Positions 33,701 through 45,190 of a stretch of 64,000 nucleotides of DNA are shown here, piece after piece. Below the pieces are notes generated by a model. It ran no database searches, was not told where the DNA came from, and was given only the letters and a program-made list of their open reading frames with translations. The position numbers were made by a program, and so were the translations under genes. Position 1 is the stretch's first letter. Every line of letters begins with the position of its first letter. Where the stretch lies: positions 83,766,400 through 83,830,399 of the forward strand of contig OY829328.1 in the NCBI GenBank assembly GCA_963691655.1, given 5' to 3'. Source of the stretch: Toxonevra muliebris. Taxonomy: Eukaryota > Arthropoda > Insecta > Diptera > Pallopteridae.

Positions 33701-34200
33701 AAAAAAACACTAATTTATTGCGAAAACAATCACAAAAAAAAAAAAATAACAATTAAATTTATGAACTATAAAACAACAAACTTCTGAATGAGTCTGAGTC
33801 GAGTGAGCATAGCATACTTGCAGGCGCGAAATAATTTGCGGTGTTCATTCGTTTTTGCAAAACAAAACGCACACGCACACGCACACAACGATGCTGCAAA
33901 TAATTGAAATGGCGCACAATGAAGTGTAAAATTGTGAATGTATGCATGCTAAAAATAATCCGATTTTGAGTGAGTAGGAAAAACAATTAAAATTATTAAA
34001 TGAAATAACAAAAAAAAAAAAAACAACAATCAAACGAAAAAAAACCAACATGAAAAAGAAGTTACTGTAAATATGCTATCAATTTGTAAATTAATGCAGA
34101 AAATGAATACGATAGAGTGTTAGGAGTTGAAATTTATGTTTAAAATTAGTATTTGATATCGGAAAGTTTAGTTAGCATACTTGTAGATACGAGTGGCATA
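27750..34200. other. Long gene-free AT-rich region
   Basis: No credible gene in 6.4 kb. It contains (GA)n near 31120-31136, (TG)n at 31865-31888, (CAA)n tracts, and 29640-29780 with short GCGAG-rich inverted words (GGCGAGCTCTCGTCTCGCC) that could be MITE remains. A lone good splice-donor match on the minus strand near 30625 has no supported exon. Structure suggests intron or intergenic DNA. Confidence 0.5.
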
Positions 34201-34201
34201 T

Positions 34202-34538
34202 TTAGGTTAGGTTAGGTTAGGTTAGGTTAGGCTAGGCTAGGTTAGGTTAGGTTAGGTTAGGTTAGGTTAGGTTAGGTTAGGTTAGGTTAGGTTAGGTTAG
34301 GTTAGGTTAGGTTAGGTTAGGTTAGGTTAGGTTAGGTTGGGTTGGGTTGGTTTAGGTTAGGTTAGGTTAGGTTAGGTTAGGTTAGGTTAGGTTAGGTTAG
34401 GTTAGGTTAGGTTAGGTTAGGTTAGGTTAGGTTAGGTTAGGTTAGGTTAGGTTAGGTTAGGTTAGGTTAGGTTAGGTTAGGTTAGGTTAGGTTAGGTTAG
34501 GTTAGGTTAGGTTAAGTTAGGTTAGGTTAGGTTAGGTT
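34202..34538 (+). repeat. (TTAGG)n pentamer array, about 67 units
   Basis: 337 bp of almost perfect TTAGG with two short variant patches (GGCTAGGCTAGG near 34230; GGGTTGGGTTGG near 34337). The right flank, read on the minus strand, is non-repetitive GC-richer sequence ending ...CACCCTCAACAACCTAACC, again resembling the 3' end of a retroelement followed by an AACCT tail. Confidence 0.95.
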
Positions 34539-34539
34539 G

Positions 34540-35160
34540 TTGAGGGTGCTGTTCGAAGAGAACGCACTGAAACCAGTTGGTTCCTTGCTATACCCTATGG
34601 AGCGAGTTATTACCTGTTGATCCTTCTTAATTGAACCTTTTTTTGCTTTCAATTAAGCTTAATATATCTCTGATTTTAGAGGATGCCCTTTCTGCGAGTA
34701 TCTCAAAAAAAGTTACTCCCGGAGTTGTGTGTCTACGTGCTGCTTGAAAACGCCAGTTACATATAAAGCTGAAACGGAATTTTGAAACGTATACCGGTTT
34801 TTGATAATTTTGTGGGCTGGCATTTGCAAGTCTCTAAGAGTAAAATTAGCTAGGCATAGCTATTCATTTTGCAGCTCAGATTCATTATGAAGCCGTAGGA
34901 AACCTCTCCTTACTTCGTTTTGACTAAATTTTATTATATTCATAATTCCACCGCCTACAATTATTTTCAATTTTCTTTTCTCTCCCTCTCTCTCTCTCCC
35001 TTTCTTAATCTTTCCACAACTAACCGAATATAAGCGAGTATGAAATTTTGAACACATCGGCATTTGAAATCATTTTGAATAATGTTCAATGAAAGAAACA
35101 AAGATCTAAGTAATTTAACTGAACATACATCGATTTTCGATATTTTAGAGAAGCTGTCAT
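34540..35160. other. Gene-free stretch with possible retroelement 3' end
   Basis: 34540-34640 is GC-richer and may be the 3' end of an unrecognised element (minus strand). 34980-35000 is CT-rich. No gene. Confidence 0.35.
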
Positions 35161-35164
35161 TGCC

Positions 35165-35362
35165 CAAACTCAAAAAGCAAGAATTGGGTTTTTTTTAGTG
35201 CATAAATTGAATTGAAATCGACCTATAAAATCGTTTGTACCAAAGCTCAAATTATGAAAGAAAGAAAAGACTAAAGATAGCTAAGAAATACCCTATCCGG
35301 AATGGAACTCGTGACCCCAGAATCAAGACGCTACCACACTGCCACTAGATCAGCGAAGTTCT
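35165..35362 (-). mobile_element. tRNA-derived SINE (family A), copy 3
   Basis: Minus strand: box A-like TGATCTAGTGGCAGTGTGG and box B-like GAGTTCCATTCC, then the body GGGTATTTCTTAGCTATCTT, TTTCTTTCTTTCATAA and TTTTATAGGTCG. The body matches copies at 39990-40194 and 55770-55941. No clear target-site duplication. Confidence 0.7.
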
Positions 35363-35689
35363 CAAACATTTCTTGAATTCTGATGGTATCAGATAAATGC
35401 TGGTTTATGATTTAGCGAACCTGAATACAGTCGCTAATGTAAAAATTCGTTTCAATAATGAGGCCAGCAGATAAGAGTTTGGATTCTAGAGTTCGTGTTC
35501 TGGAGTACGTATTTAAAAATGTAACTTTTTCCTCACCTGAAGCCCTCAATGATCGGTTTAGAAGTCACCTAACCAAGTCCACGGACGATACCGATATGAG
35601 AGCCGCCTGGTCGCTATCAAAGATAATAGTAATAGCTGAACCCTTCTAGCCTCTTCTTAAGTTCTCAGTTGTACATACCTAAACATATA

Positions 35690-35866
35690 CACTAGCGGAT
35701 CAGAGAGAGAGGGGAGATTTTGAGGGTAACTCCTCGTCACCAATCCACTTACCTAAGTAAATTTCATATATTTTGATCGTTGGTCAAGAATAAAATCAAA
35801 ATTTTACAGGACGAAAGATATCAAACCCCTGCCCTTTTTCTGAGAGAAAATCGAGATTCGCCAGTG
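35690..35866. mobile_element. hAT-like MITE, copy 2 (177 bp)
   Basis: Termini CACTAGCGGATC and, inverted, CACTGGCGAATC. The flanking 8-mers AACATATA / CACATATG share the internal ACATAT. Same family as 5855-6034; a degraded third piece starts at 36233 (ATAGCGGATTCAAGGGGGGA). Confidence 0.7.
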
Positions 35867-36302
35867 CACATATGATTACATTTTTGGTCAGAAAAAACTC
35901 TATTTTATATACTGCTAGTGCAAAAATTAAGAGCGAAATCCGGGCTGGAACATTCCACTTGAAATGAAGATATGCTGGTTCTATATGTCACAGGTTGGAC
36001 ATATTCACATAGTAGTTGAAATGGAGAGCGAGTTTAATCATCCATCCATGATTTAGTGATCTAATTTTCTTCGAGTGTAACTAGAAAATCATTTTGGAAG
36101 AGAGACCCTAGGTTTTTCTTTGAATTTTTCTACAGGAATTTCCCTAGAAAACCTTTGTGGCTTTTATGTAAGAACAGTTTTGATGGAACTATTTGAATTA
36201 AGTCTTTTAATTCGTAGTTATAATACCCAAACAATAGCGGATTCAAGGGGGGAGGAAGGGGAGATAGTTTTGGGGTTAAAACCTCTCCATACCGATGAAT
36301 TT

Positions 36303-38450
36303 TGTCAGTTTATTGAATACCTCTTGCTTTTTTTATAAAAAGAAAATATATGGTTTTACTTGAATCAATAGGTAGTGGAGAATTAATCTAATATCAATTC
36401 CATTGAACCAAACTTAAACCAGAATTCTTCTAAAATTCTAAAATCGGATAATGGAATTCGAGATTGTCCTGCAAAGATCTACCGAATTCACAAGATTCAG
36501 CTTCTTAGTAAAAAAAAACCTTATGTTGGTCTTGGACAGAGATGAAAAATGTGCGAAGCTTCACTTCGATGGAAAAAAAATTTAAAAAAATAAGAATCCA
36601 AAGGTACGATGTGCTTATCAGTACTAACTAGGTATCTATCTGTGCTTGAAGGAAGAAAAAAAAAACACATTAAAATTCATTCAATGACTATCATGCAAAC
36701 TTTATGCTTTGATTTTGACATCATATACTTTTGAGACTTGAACTATTTGTTCGAAAATTTTTGTAAATGATTTGCTATTCATTTTCATAATTTTTCACAT
36801 AAAAATCACAAAAATTCTTCATGAAGTCGTTTTCTGAGTCGCAACTATTTAATAACAAATATTTTAAGTACCTAAAATTATGCTACAAAAAATTTATATG
36901 TTAATATATTTTTTTTTTTTTTTTTTTTTTTGGAAAATTTAAGGCACGTACTCAATGAAGAAATTCCATAAGAAAAGTGTAAAAAAAAACAGCTGCCAAT
37001 TTTAAATTTTTTTTCTTTTCAGCAAAGCGCACATGGGCTACTACTACATACATACATACCTACATATATTATTCTACTTGATTTCATAGGTATTTTTGTT
37101 GTATTCGTAGTTGGCTAATGTCTATGGATACCTACAGATACCGAGTACATAATAGTAATCTTAAACTAATAATAAAAAATCGTTTCAGGTCACGAAATTT
37201 GCGCTCGTTTCGCATTCGATTTGTGAACCAATAACACCAACAACAGCAGGAGCTATAAAAACAAGCAACAACAACATTATGAGATAGAAAAGTTTAGGTA
37301 CATTCAATGGACATTTAATGGCTTACATTATTCGCATCAAATGTGCCAAAGATGTTCAAAATATGCACACTCATACATACACACATACATGTATACAGCT
37401 ATACAGACAAAGACATGGAATAATGAAAATAAAAGCTAAGAATTACTGCAATGCAATGCACATTTTATGCATTTTATATGTAATTTTTGTAAATTTCAGC
37501 ACGTACTTGCATTCATCTTCATCTTCTTTTGAAGCAGAAGAAGAAGAATAAGAGGAAAAAGAAGAATGTGCTGTAGTGGTGTGTGTGTGTGTGTGTATGT
37601 GTTTCAATGTGTAGTGGTCAGCATTGCATAAATAGCGGACGCTGACGTGTACATCTTCGAAAGTAAAAAATGTAATGCTGGAAAATTTCTTTCATTGTAC
37701 TCGTATCTATTGTTGAATGGAAATTAATTTCCTGTAAACTTAACATATTGCAATTTAGAAACCTCTTACAAAAGGTTCATATCTCTTCGAATTCTACTGT
37801 ATACTTACACTTCCAATAAACATAAACTACACACTTTACTATACAAACTACAAAGTTAGATCTTTTGGTTTTTTTCCCCTACCCGCCCACTTTCACGACC
37901 CTTCATAATTTACAACTACAATTAGCTAATAACTTTACCCATTCCCTTACTCTCAGTTACTCTTGCAAAACATCCTCATGCTGTCTGCTATGCTGTGCCA
38001 TTACCTTTGTTTTCTTTTTTCCTCTCTCCCTGCTAGATGTTGACATGAGACGTGGCCGTATCATTTTCAAAAACTTTTGCTTAACTTCAAAATTATACTT
38101 TAAGTTTTTATCATTTGCTACCAACAACACCGCCACACACAAAGTATACCATAATTAGCCAAATTTATTGTAATTATACATAGATGCTAGCGTGCGTATG
38201 TGTGTGTGTTTGTGTGTTGGGTATGCATGTGTAAGTGCATATAAGTTTATAATTATTATTATTATTATGTTGTTAGCATGTGTGCATAACTTGTTCAATA
38301 GAAATTAATTGTCCACATGCTAAGGAGAATATTTAGTTAGCATGTGATATAAAAGTGTAGTAGCAGTAGCAGGAAAAGTAACGCATGGGAGAAAAAATGT
38401 AAAGAAGAGCGCGCGAGAGAGAGAGAGATCGCGGTGTTAAGTGCATACAT
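36303..38450. other. Gene-free AT-rich stretch
   Basis: Poly-T run at 36911-36931, (GAA)n near 37530-37550, (TG)n near 37580-37600, (GA)n near 38417-38428. Open frames lack motifs. Confidence 0.5.
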
Positions 38451-38694
38451 CAGTGATGGAATTTTCAAATTTAAAATTGTATCTAATGTACCAAAAAAAA
38501 AAAAAATGTACTTAAATGAGTATGAATGTATCTAAAATAATAAACTTCATTGGTTCAACGATTTTGTAAGAAATTTTATTCACATTTAAAAGTTATTAAT
38601 TGTTAACTAAGGAAAAAGTAAACAAACATAAAAACCCTAAGTGTTATAAATATAATTGCAATTTATTCTGATTGAGATTAATGCTTTATTTATT

Positions 38695-38872
38695 ATTAGA
38701 ATTGGTCCTTCGAGCATTTAAGAACTAAGCCAAGGAAGTGACTCATTTTATTAGAACTATCCATTTGGACTTTTTTTTAAAGAATTTAACCCCATCTGGG
38801 AATCGAACCTGAGGCAGCTGGAACTCCAGTCTAGCACTCATTCACCAGGCCACGGGGGTGACCCATATTTAT
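38695..38872 (-). mobile_element. tRNA-derived SINE-like element (family C)
   Basis: Minus-strand head: CCCGTGGCCTGGTGAATGAG (box A-like) and a perfect box B GGTTCGATTCC, followed by a ~100-bp body and an AAT/ATA-rich tail (TTCTAATAATAAATAAAG). A single tRNA gene is ruled out because the acceptor ends do not pair. Confidence 0.6.
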
Positions 38873-39062
38873 ATTCCATAAAATTATTATTACTCATCTA
38901 GTTAAACACAATGGAGAAACCCAATTTTTATATCTGATAATATCTAAACGCACCACATTGGTCATGAAAGTTCCAGAATTTTGATCAAAATTTTTAGTTT
39001 TGTAAAAAATTTCGTCCAAAATTTATTTCAAAGTTCACAGGTCTTTTATTGATGTTTATAGA

Positions 39063-39170
39063 GGGAAAGACGACCTTGATAGACTAGTAGGTAGTGCACT
39101 CGAGGGGTTCGGTTTCGATTCCCATCTTTCTCAGGTGGTTAATTCTAATGACCTTTTTATATTCACCGTT
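39063..39170 (+). mobile_element. SINE family B, 5' part of a copy split by a LINE insertion
   Basis: tRNA-like head (TAGACTAGTAGG; box B GGTTTCGATTCC) and start of the body (TGACCTTTTTATATTCACC) as in 7455-7555. It ends at ATTCACCGTT (39161-39170), which recurs at 40298-40307 where the 3' part of the SINE resumes. Confidence 0.75.
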
Positions 39171-40297
39171 AGCAGTACTACACAATGGCACTATCAGCGA
39201 GCCATTCACCACTAACGCAGGAGTCAAACAAGGATACCCACTTTCACTCTTTCTGTTCGCAATTTTACTTGACGAAGTTATGGCAATCGTGTGCTCCGAA
39301 ACAAGAAGCTTAACATGGAATCCCACCGTCCAACTCGAAGACTTGGACCTCGCAGATGATATATATCTGTTCTCGCATAAGCTCAGTGACATGAAAGTGA
39401 AAACTGATCGTCTTATTAGAGCTGCACGTAACGTAGGCCTCGAAATCAACATCAAGAAGACCAAAGAAACGCGAATTAACAACATCAGCAAAGACCACTT
39501 CACAATCCAAGGTCAGCCTGTTGAATATGTGTACAATTTCTGCTACTTAAGCAGAGGAAGATGTCATCAACAGACTCAACTACAAGGCTAGAGCGGCGTT
39601 TGAATGACTACAGCCAATATGGAGAAGTTCACAAATTTCCCGAGGAACAAAAATCAGTGTATTCAACCCATGTGTAAAGCTAACACTCACTCACATATGG
39701 AAGTGAAACTTGGTTAATTTCAAGAAACATCACCCAGAAACTACAGGTATTCATTGACAAATACCTAAGGATCATATGCAGAATATTCCGGCCAAATCTA
39801 ATAAGAATTGAAGATCTTTGGAGCTTTGCAAATAAAGAACCAATAACAACACAGATAAAGAGAAGAAATTGATGGTGGATAGAACACACTTTAAAAAAAC
39901 TAGCCGACAGAAATACAAGATTGGCGCTTGAATGGAACCCGCGAGACGTTATGGTCGACCAAAAAACACTTGGAGACGTTCAATACATCGCCACTGTGGT
40001 CTAGTGGCAGAGTGCCAGACTCTTGTCTCTGGAGACCCGAGTTCGACTCACGACTTGGGTATGTTTCTTATCTATCTTTCTCTCTTGCTTTCTTTCTTTG
40101 GTGCAATAGATCTTACAGGTCGCCGTGCTGACTTTCGAGTCGTCCTTCCTTCAAATAATAATAATATAATTAACAAATAAAAACACAAAATGGCAAAATG
40201 TAAAAAAGGACTGCACAAAACAAAGTCAGATGAAAATGCCTAGTAGAAGCCCTAAGCTTCCAAGAGGAATAGAAGGAGGGGAGGGGGGGGGGGAGGA
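39171..40297 (+). pseudogene. RTE-like LINE fragment inserted in a SINE
   Basis: RT palm and thumb: NAGVKQGYPLS.LFLFAILLDE, LEDLDLADDIYLFS (catalytic FADD-box equivalent LADD), VGLEINIKKTKETRIN. Farther on, in broken frames, WWIEHTLKKLADRNTRLALE, RRYGRPKNTWRRSIH and, after an inserted SINE, KVR.KCLVEALSFQEE. This order (RT, IGHTLRK, GRPR.TWRR, W.e.v.AL) is that of RTE-type ORF2 ends. Flanked by 10-bp direct repeats ATTCACCGTT at 39161-39170 and 40298-40307, so this is one 5'-truncated insertion. Multiple stops and frameshifts. Confidence 0.8.
39990..40194 (+). mobile_element. tRNA-derived SINE (family A), copy 1
   Basis: Head CCACTGTGGTCTAGTGGCAG (box A) and GAGTTCGACTC (box B), body with CTTTCTTTCTTT, TAGATCTTACAGGTCG and CGAGTCGTCCTTCCTTC, tail AAATAATAATAATATAATT. 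It interrupts the RTE-like ORF between TWRRSIH and the VEAL segment. No clean target-site duplication seen. Confidence 0.85.
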
Positions 40298-40365
40298 ATT
40301 CACCGTTGGAAACCGGCTTTAAACTGTGGGCCCAACCATGTGGTATCGACAGCCACTTAAAAAGA
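40298..40365 (+). mobile_element. SINE family B, 3' part of the split copy
   Basis: Resumes after the LINE at ATTCACCGTT and continues GGCTTTAAACTGTGGGCCCA, ATGTGGTATC and GACAGCCACTT as in the 3' half of 7449-7749. A short internal deletion lies between GTGGTATC and GACAGCC. Confidence 0.7.
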
Positions 40366-40489
40366 GAGCAAACATATATATTGCAAAAAAAAACTTTCTA
40401 GATAGAATAAAGCATCTGCTGGATGATCACATCCTTTCATATCAGGATCTGAGACGGTACAACCAATTGCTTCATAATCACCATTACCG

Positions 40490-40819
40490 TTATCTAAACA
40501 ATGATAGAACTTTGTCCAACCGGTTTGGGTTCGATGGCTTCTGAGGTGTTTGAGTATTGCTGCTGGTTTCATTACCAGATGATGAAGAACCTTGATTGCT
40601 GCCAGAGGAATGATTACTTCCTGAAGATTGATTGTTTTTTCGTGAGGACTGATTGCCTCCTGAGGATTGATTGCCTCCTAAGGACTGATTACCTCGTAAG
40701 AACTGACTTCCTCCTAAGCACTGATTACTCCCTGAGGATTGATTGCTTCCTGAAGATTGATTGACCAGATGAATACATTTCTTAAGTTTTTTCCAAAAAA
40801 TAATATGAGCTTGAAACAT
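40490..40819 (-). CDS. Open frame with 18-bp tandem repeat (Ser/Gly/Asn/Gln-rich), doubtful
   Basis: 109 codons; the centre repeats an 18-bp unit about six times (plus strand TTGCCTCCTGAGGATTGA between 40650 and 40770), giving a NQSSGG-type hexapeptide. No signal peptide or domain. It lies inside a stack of mobile elements, so it may be part of one or a minisatellite that happens to be open. Function unknown; weak as a gene. Confidence 0.25.
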   Translation of the reverse strand: MFQAHIIFWKKLKKCIHLVNQSSGSNQSSGSNQCLGGSQFLRGNQSLGGNQSSGGNQSSRKNNQSSGSNHSSGSNQGSSSSGNETSSNTQTPQKPSNPNRLDKVLSLFR

Positions 40820-40964
40820 TCATAAATGCGCGGTTTTTTTTACTTAATTTTTGAATTTTGGACGCAATCTCTTTCATTGATAGATAGATAGATTAGAAAG
40901 GGTGTGATGTACTACGACCTTAAGAGATCTATTGTACTCCCGATAGTAACCTATTCACAGGTTG

Positions 40965-41940
40965 TCAGACAAGCCAATCTTGCTGAGGAATCTCAGCAAC
41001 TGATGTGGCTTTAAGGCTATCCCCACTACTTGGGTGGTAATGCCCCACGTACCTCTTCCTTCTGCGAGTGAGCGCCTCGCAGTGCATTAGGATGTGTTCG
41101 GATGTTTCCTTGTCTTCTTTGCTGTCCTGACTTAAATCTAGGTTTTTTATATGCTCCCCCAGTTTGCAATGCCCTGCAAGGAAGTTGGCTTTTATTTAAC
41201 TTAAGACAGAGAGCCGCTCTGCTGGGATCAAACTTCCCAATTAGCAGCTTTGACTGTCTAAGCTTTGGGAGGAGTGCCCAGTAGGATGATCTGGTATTTT
41301 GTTCTTCCTCTTTTAGTGTGCCATTTAAGGTTTGAATTCCTATACCTAACAAGGGTTCTGGACCAATGAAGGTCTTGGCCGCTGCGTTCTTGTCAAGTGG
41401 TCGGCTACTTCATTACCATGAATACCTTTATGTCCGGGTAGCCAGAATCGAATTACCTTATTAGTCTTGCCTAATGTGTTTAGTAACTCTTGGCATTCCC
41501 ATACTAATTTTGAGGTGGTCTCAATTGAGTCTAGCGCTCTGATAGCAGCTTGACTCTCAGAGTATATTACGAATTTTTGCTTTTTGTACCCACGTTCGAG
41601 GTTGAACTGTGCACAGAGCCAAATGGCAAGAATCTCTGCTTGAAAGATGCTTGAAGTTTTTTCCATTGGCTCCGAGTGTTTGGTTTTTGGACTATACACC
41701 CCTGCACCAGTTCCTTCGTCCGTTCTCGATCCGTCGGTGTACCATCTGAGTGTATGTTCTTTGTGAGAGGTATGGAAAGTTTGTATGTCACATTCTCTCT
41801 TGTTACTAAGTACAACCTTGAAATGTTTTTCGAAGTTGTATTTCTTGTTCATATCGTCTCTAGGTAGCATGGCTAGGGGAATGTCAGCAGAGATACTTTC
41901 GAGTCTCTTTCACACTCTTTAAGGAAGAAAATTTTATAGT
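40965..41940 (-). pseudogene. Non-LTR retrotransposon: RNase H and C-terminus (relic)
   Basis: Minus strand: LRWYTDGSRTDEGTGAGVYS (Asp), FQAEILAIWLC (Glu), VIYSESQAAIRAL (expected Asp replaced by Glu), RFWLPGHKGIHGNEVADHLTR (usual Trp of WVPGH changed). After a frameshift near 41350 it continues to FLAGHCKLGEHIKNLDL and EDKETSEHILMHCEALTRRR, where the first Cys pair of the knuckle is deleted, and stops at 40965-40967. Same broad family as 7785-8737. The 3' end has an (ATCT)n tail near 40875-40890. Confidence 0.85.
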
Positions 41941-41949
41941 GGAGTGAAT

Positions 41950-42450
41950 TGATAGAAATTAGATTCAAATATCACGTCGGTATCGTGTGAGGTTTCATAG
42001 CGTCTTTTTTTTTAACGAGGAGTAAAATTATAGAAAGCCGAAGTAAGTGCAAGACTCCCACCCGCTAAACATCACCTCTCATCCGACTGAAAGTTCCTCC
42101 AAGGAACCTCCGTTAAGTAGTTCGTCGGGAGGCCGTCTAAACTCTAGTTTTTTGTTGGTCTGGTTCGGTACCGTCTGCTGTTGGGGTAGGGTCACTGATA
42201 CTCTAGTTTCTTAGTTAATCTGTTGAGACGGGCGTGGTCTAATTGCAGTCGTCTGAAGCACCGTCTCGTAGAAACGTGGGAGACGGCTGGGTCACCATGG
42301 TGTGTATTTTTTCTTTTGGGCTGCGTTTTATTGCTTCAAACGATCTGGTGAGACAGCTTGGTCTCATTGCAGACTAAAGCGGTGAAATTCATCAGGACTG
42401 AATAAAGAATTGTGATATTTTAGTTAGCGTGACGAGTGCAAAAGGGACTC
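41950..42450. other. GC-richer unassigned repeat-like segment
   Basis: Contains repeated words (GTCTCGTAGAAACGTGG.., TCTGTTGAGACGGGCG, GGTGAGACAGCTTGG) and no ORF with motifs. Its right end (42429-42457) shares a 29-base word, one mismatch, with 48422-48450 in inverse orientation, so it is probably an element end. Confidence 0.4.
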
Positions 42451-42561
42451 ATTATAGTTTTTTTTTAACCGATGACAAATTGTACCGAAAATGTGCCAAT
42501 TGTATCTAATGTACCTTGTACTTTAGAAAAAAGTGCAATTGTATCTACTTTTCCATCACTG

Positions 42562-44980
42562 GATGGAATGCATGCACAAAGAGAATTTGTAAGCAAAACT
42601 TATCAGTATTAAAAATTTGTGCTGAATGTGTGTATGTGTTAGTGTGTGTGTATATATTTGAAAAGTTCTGTATGGTAAAGTAATATTAATAATTTCTATA
42701 TTTTAAACCAATTCTAATAGAAATTTTATTGGTTAATTAAAATCAGACCATGAGCACTGAAACTAAATATTTTGTTTAAATTAACTGAGTAGAAATGCTA
42801 GTAAAATCAGGTCACGTTTTGTTAAGCATAGTAAAAAGTTAACAAAAACAACAACAACAAAAATGAGCACATTATCACTGCAATGCGCTTTACTTTCTGA
42901 AACTTAGTTATTTGTTTTGTTTTATTTTGTTTTATTTTAAGTAAGTTACTATGTTTTTCTTTTGTATGGATTTTATTTTGTTGTTGACAAAATTTATTTA
43001 GTTTCTTTGTGTATCGCAATAAACTATATATCTCTCTCCCTCTCTCCCTCTCTGCCTCTCTCTCTTTCACTTCTTGAGTATTTGTGTAAAACTACGTGAT
43101 TAGTAGAGAAATTTAATGCAGCAAAGTTGCTATTTTAAACCTTTCAAACCTGGTGGAATATATATGTCACACGAGCTGTTTATATTTAGTTAAATTGATT
43201 TCTTACATCAAACCCTAATTTAATTTGGTTCCAATAGTAATTTTCAAGCACATTTTGTAAATGCCTTCGATATTCATTGTGTAGTTTTGTTACTTATTAC
43301 ATTTAAAGCGTAATCACCTATACGTTTTTATCTAAAAAAAAAAAAAATCTGGTCTGAAAGTGTTAAAACATTTGGAGTGGTATAATAGAATGGCGCCTAA
43401 CGTGGGGTTCATTAACTATTTTACAACATTTAAGCTTCTAGATAATTTTCAAATGTCGTTTCTGTCATGAAAACTTAAATATATTTAAATAAAATAATAC
43501 AAAAAAAAAAAAAAAAAAAAAATGCAATATTTTTTAAAAAAATTTCAACGAATTTGTCTGCGAGACTTCCCGCCCTGCCTCTGCCGCTATAGTATAATTC
43601 CTTTTCAAATGCAATCACTGCCTTACATTCATTTCCGCTTCCGTTTTCGTTTTTTTCCTTTTGGTTTTTTTCTCACAGATAATTCAACTATTGTTCACAT
43701 TCTTGTAGTCTGTTAAACAAACAGGACATCGAATATGGTCACCAAAATAAAAAAAAGACAAAAAAAAACTAAACTCTTTTCCCCCCACCACGAACACACA
43801 AATAACAAACTAGTACTACATTCATACATACATATATATGCAGTTACTTTTCTCTTCATTGGCATCTATCCTTCATCAATGATTGATGCCGTGTGTCCTT
43901 TTGCATATAAAAATCGCGTGCACTCGTGCAAAAATCTACGCTTTGTTATTTTTATTCGAATATCTATCGAAAATCGTCTCTTCTTTTTTTTTTATTGAGT
44001 TTTGTTTGTTGTCCCCTCAAGTTGTTGTTGTTGTTCAAACCCTGATTTGATATGTTTTTGTTAAATTTTTTTTTTGTTTTTTGTCAAAACTTGATTTGAA
44101 ACAGTGTGCAAATATTTGTAAAACTGAAACTATGCATTTCCTTCTGTTTCCTCTCTAACTTCACTCTACAACTCTGTGTACTCTATTCAACCTTCTCTCC
44201 CCCTCCTCCTGCATGATAGATACATATTGAAAAATAGGTGAAAATGTCATTTGGTTGACAGGCAATTGTTGTTGTCTTTTGTAAATAGATAACAAAAACA
44301 AAAAATGAATCAAGTTAGTTTTGTTTAAAAAGAGTTTTCAATAGCTCTTTCAAATACTCATTTTGTTTATTTTTGTTGCAATTGTTTTAGATTTGTTTAG
44401 AATTTTGGGAAATTTTTTCAGGCTAAAATTTTCATTCTGTCTGGTTGGTTTATTTTAAATTCGTTTTTTGTTTGTTGTTTTTGTATTTGGAAATGTAATT
44501 ATTTTGCTACTTTTAAATTGAAATGTATGTGAAAAAAATGTTAGCAAAATTTTGTATTATACTCGGAGAATAACTGAGAGCATTGAGGGGAAACTGTATT
44601 TGTGTTTGTAAATTTAAAATGTAAATGTAACGTAATGTAACGGAAGATTTGCTCAATTGCGACTAGCGCTCTCAGAGGGAAATTTTTTTTTATATAGAGC
44701 TGGCATACTGAGAAAACTGTGATATATTTTTTTTATATAATAGTATTAGTCAAAGAGTAGCATGAGTCATGTTTTACCCTAGAGCGCGAATGCATCTAAA
44801 ACTGAGATAGTGCACTCTCTCCGATCAATGTTGCCAATTGAATGCGCTAGCAACAAAACTTTTGTTTTTTATTTTTTGTTGTCGTACAAATCAAAAAGTA
44901 GGCAACACTAATTTTCTCTCTTACTCAGAGTAACAAATATTTTACTCAAGGGTCAAACCAGAGTAAAAGAATAATACCTC
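42562..44980. other. Gene-free AT-rich stretch
   Basis: CT-rich tract 43030-43070 (GAGA-type on the other strand), A-runs at 43501-43521, and AT-rich sequence. Open frames are Phe/Lys-rich low complexity. Nothing recognised. Confidence 0.5.
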
Positions 44981-44987
44981 GTCTCCA

Positions 44988-45190
44988 TGAGCAATAATTC
45001 ATTGCATGAAATTAAAAATTTTTTGTTGTTTCCCATATGAAATGAAAAAACAACAAACAGCGTTTTTGTATTTTATACGGGAAACAACAATAAAGTTTTA
45101 ATTTCATGCAATCAAAGAATATACAATACAAAGAAGGCGGATCACGAACAAATTTATTTGCACAAAAAATTTTGTTCTATGGAGACATAA
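44988..45190. mobile_element. Foldback MITE with 40-bp internal hairpin
   Basis: ATTGCATGAAATTAAAA...TTGTTGTTTCCC (45001-45035) is inverted at 45078-45112. Outer ends GTCTCCATGAGCAA (44991) and, inverted, GTCTCCATAGAACA (near 45185). A diverged relative lies near 51009-51125. Non-coding. Confidence 0.6.

Larger units (their letters stand above)
38451..42561. mobile_element. Composite region bounded by hAT-like terminal inverted repeats (4.1 kb)
   Basis: Begins CAGTGATGGAA and ends TTCCATCACTG. Subterminal ATTGTATCTAATGTACC occurs at both ends (38475 and 42501). CAGTG-type termini suit hAT elements. No hAT transposase is left; the interior is filled by other mobile elements listed separately. 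The 8-mers outside the ends (GCATACAT, GATGGAAT) do not match, so the boundary is supported by inverted repeats only. Confidence 0.55.

Noticed and set aside
3836..34538. TTAGG arrays as telomere ends or a fused chromosome end
   Set aside because: Both are short, interstitial and attached to retroelement-like 3' ends; flies generally lack TTAGG telomeres.
38443..42569. 8-bp target-site duplication around the hAT-like shell
   Set aside because: GCATACAT and GATGGAAT do not match; only the terminal inverted repeats support the boundary.
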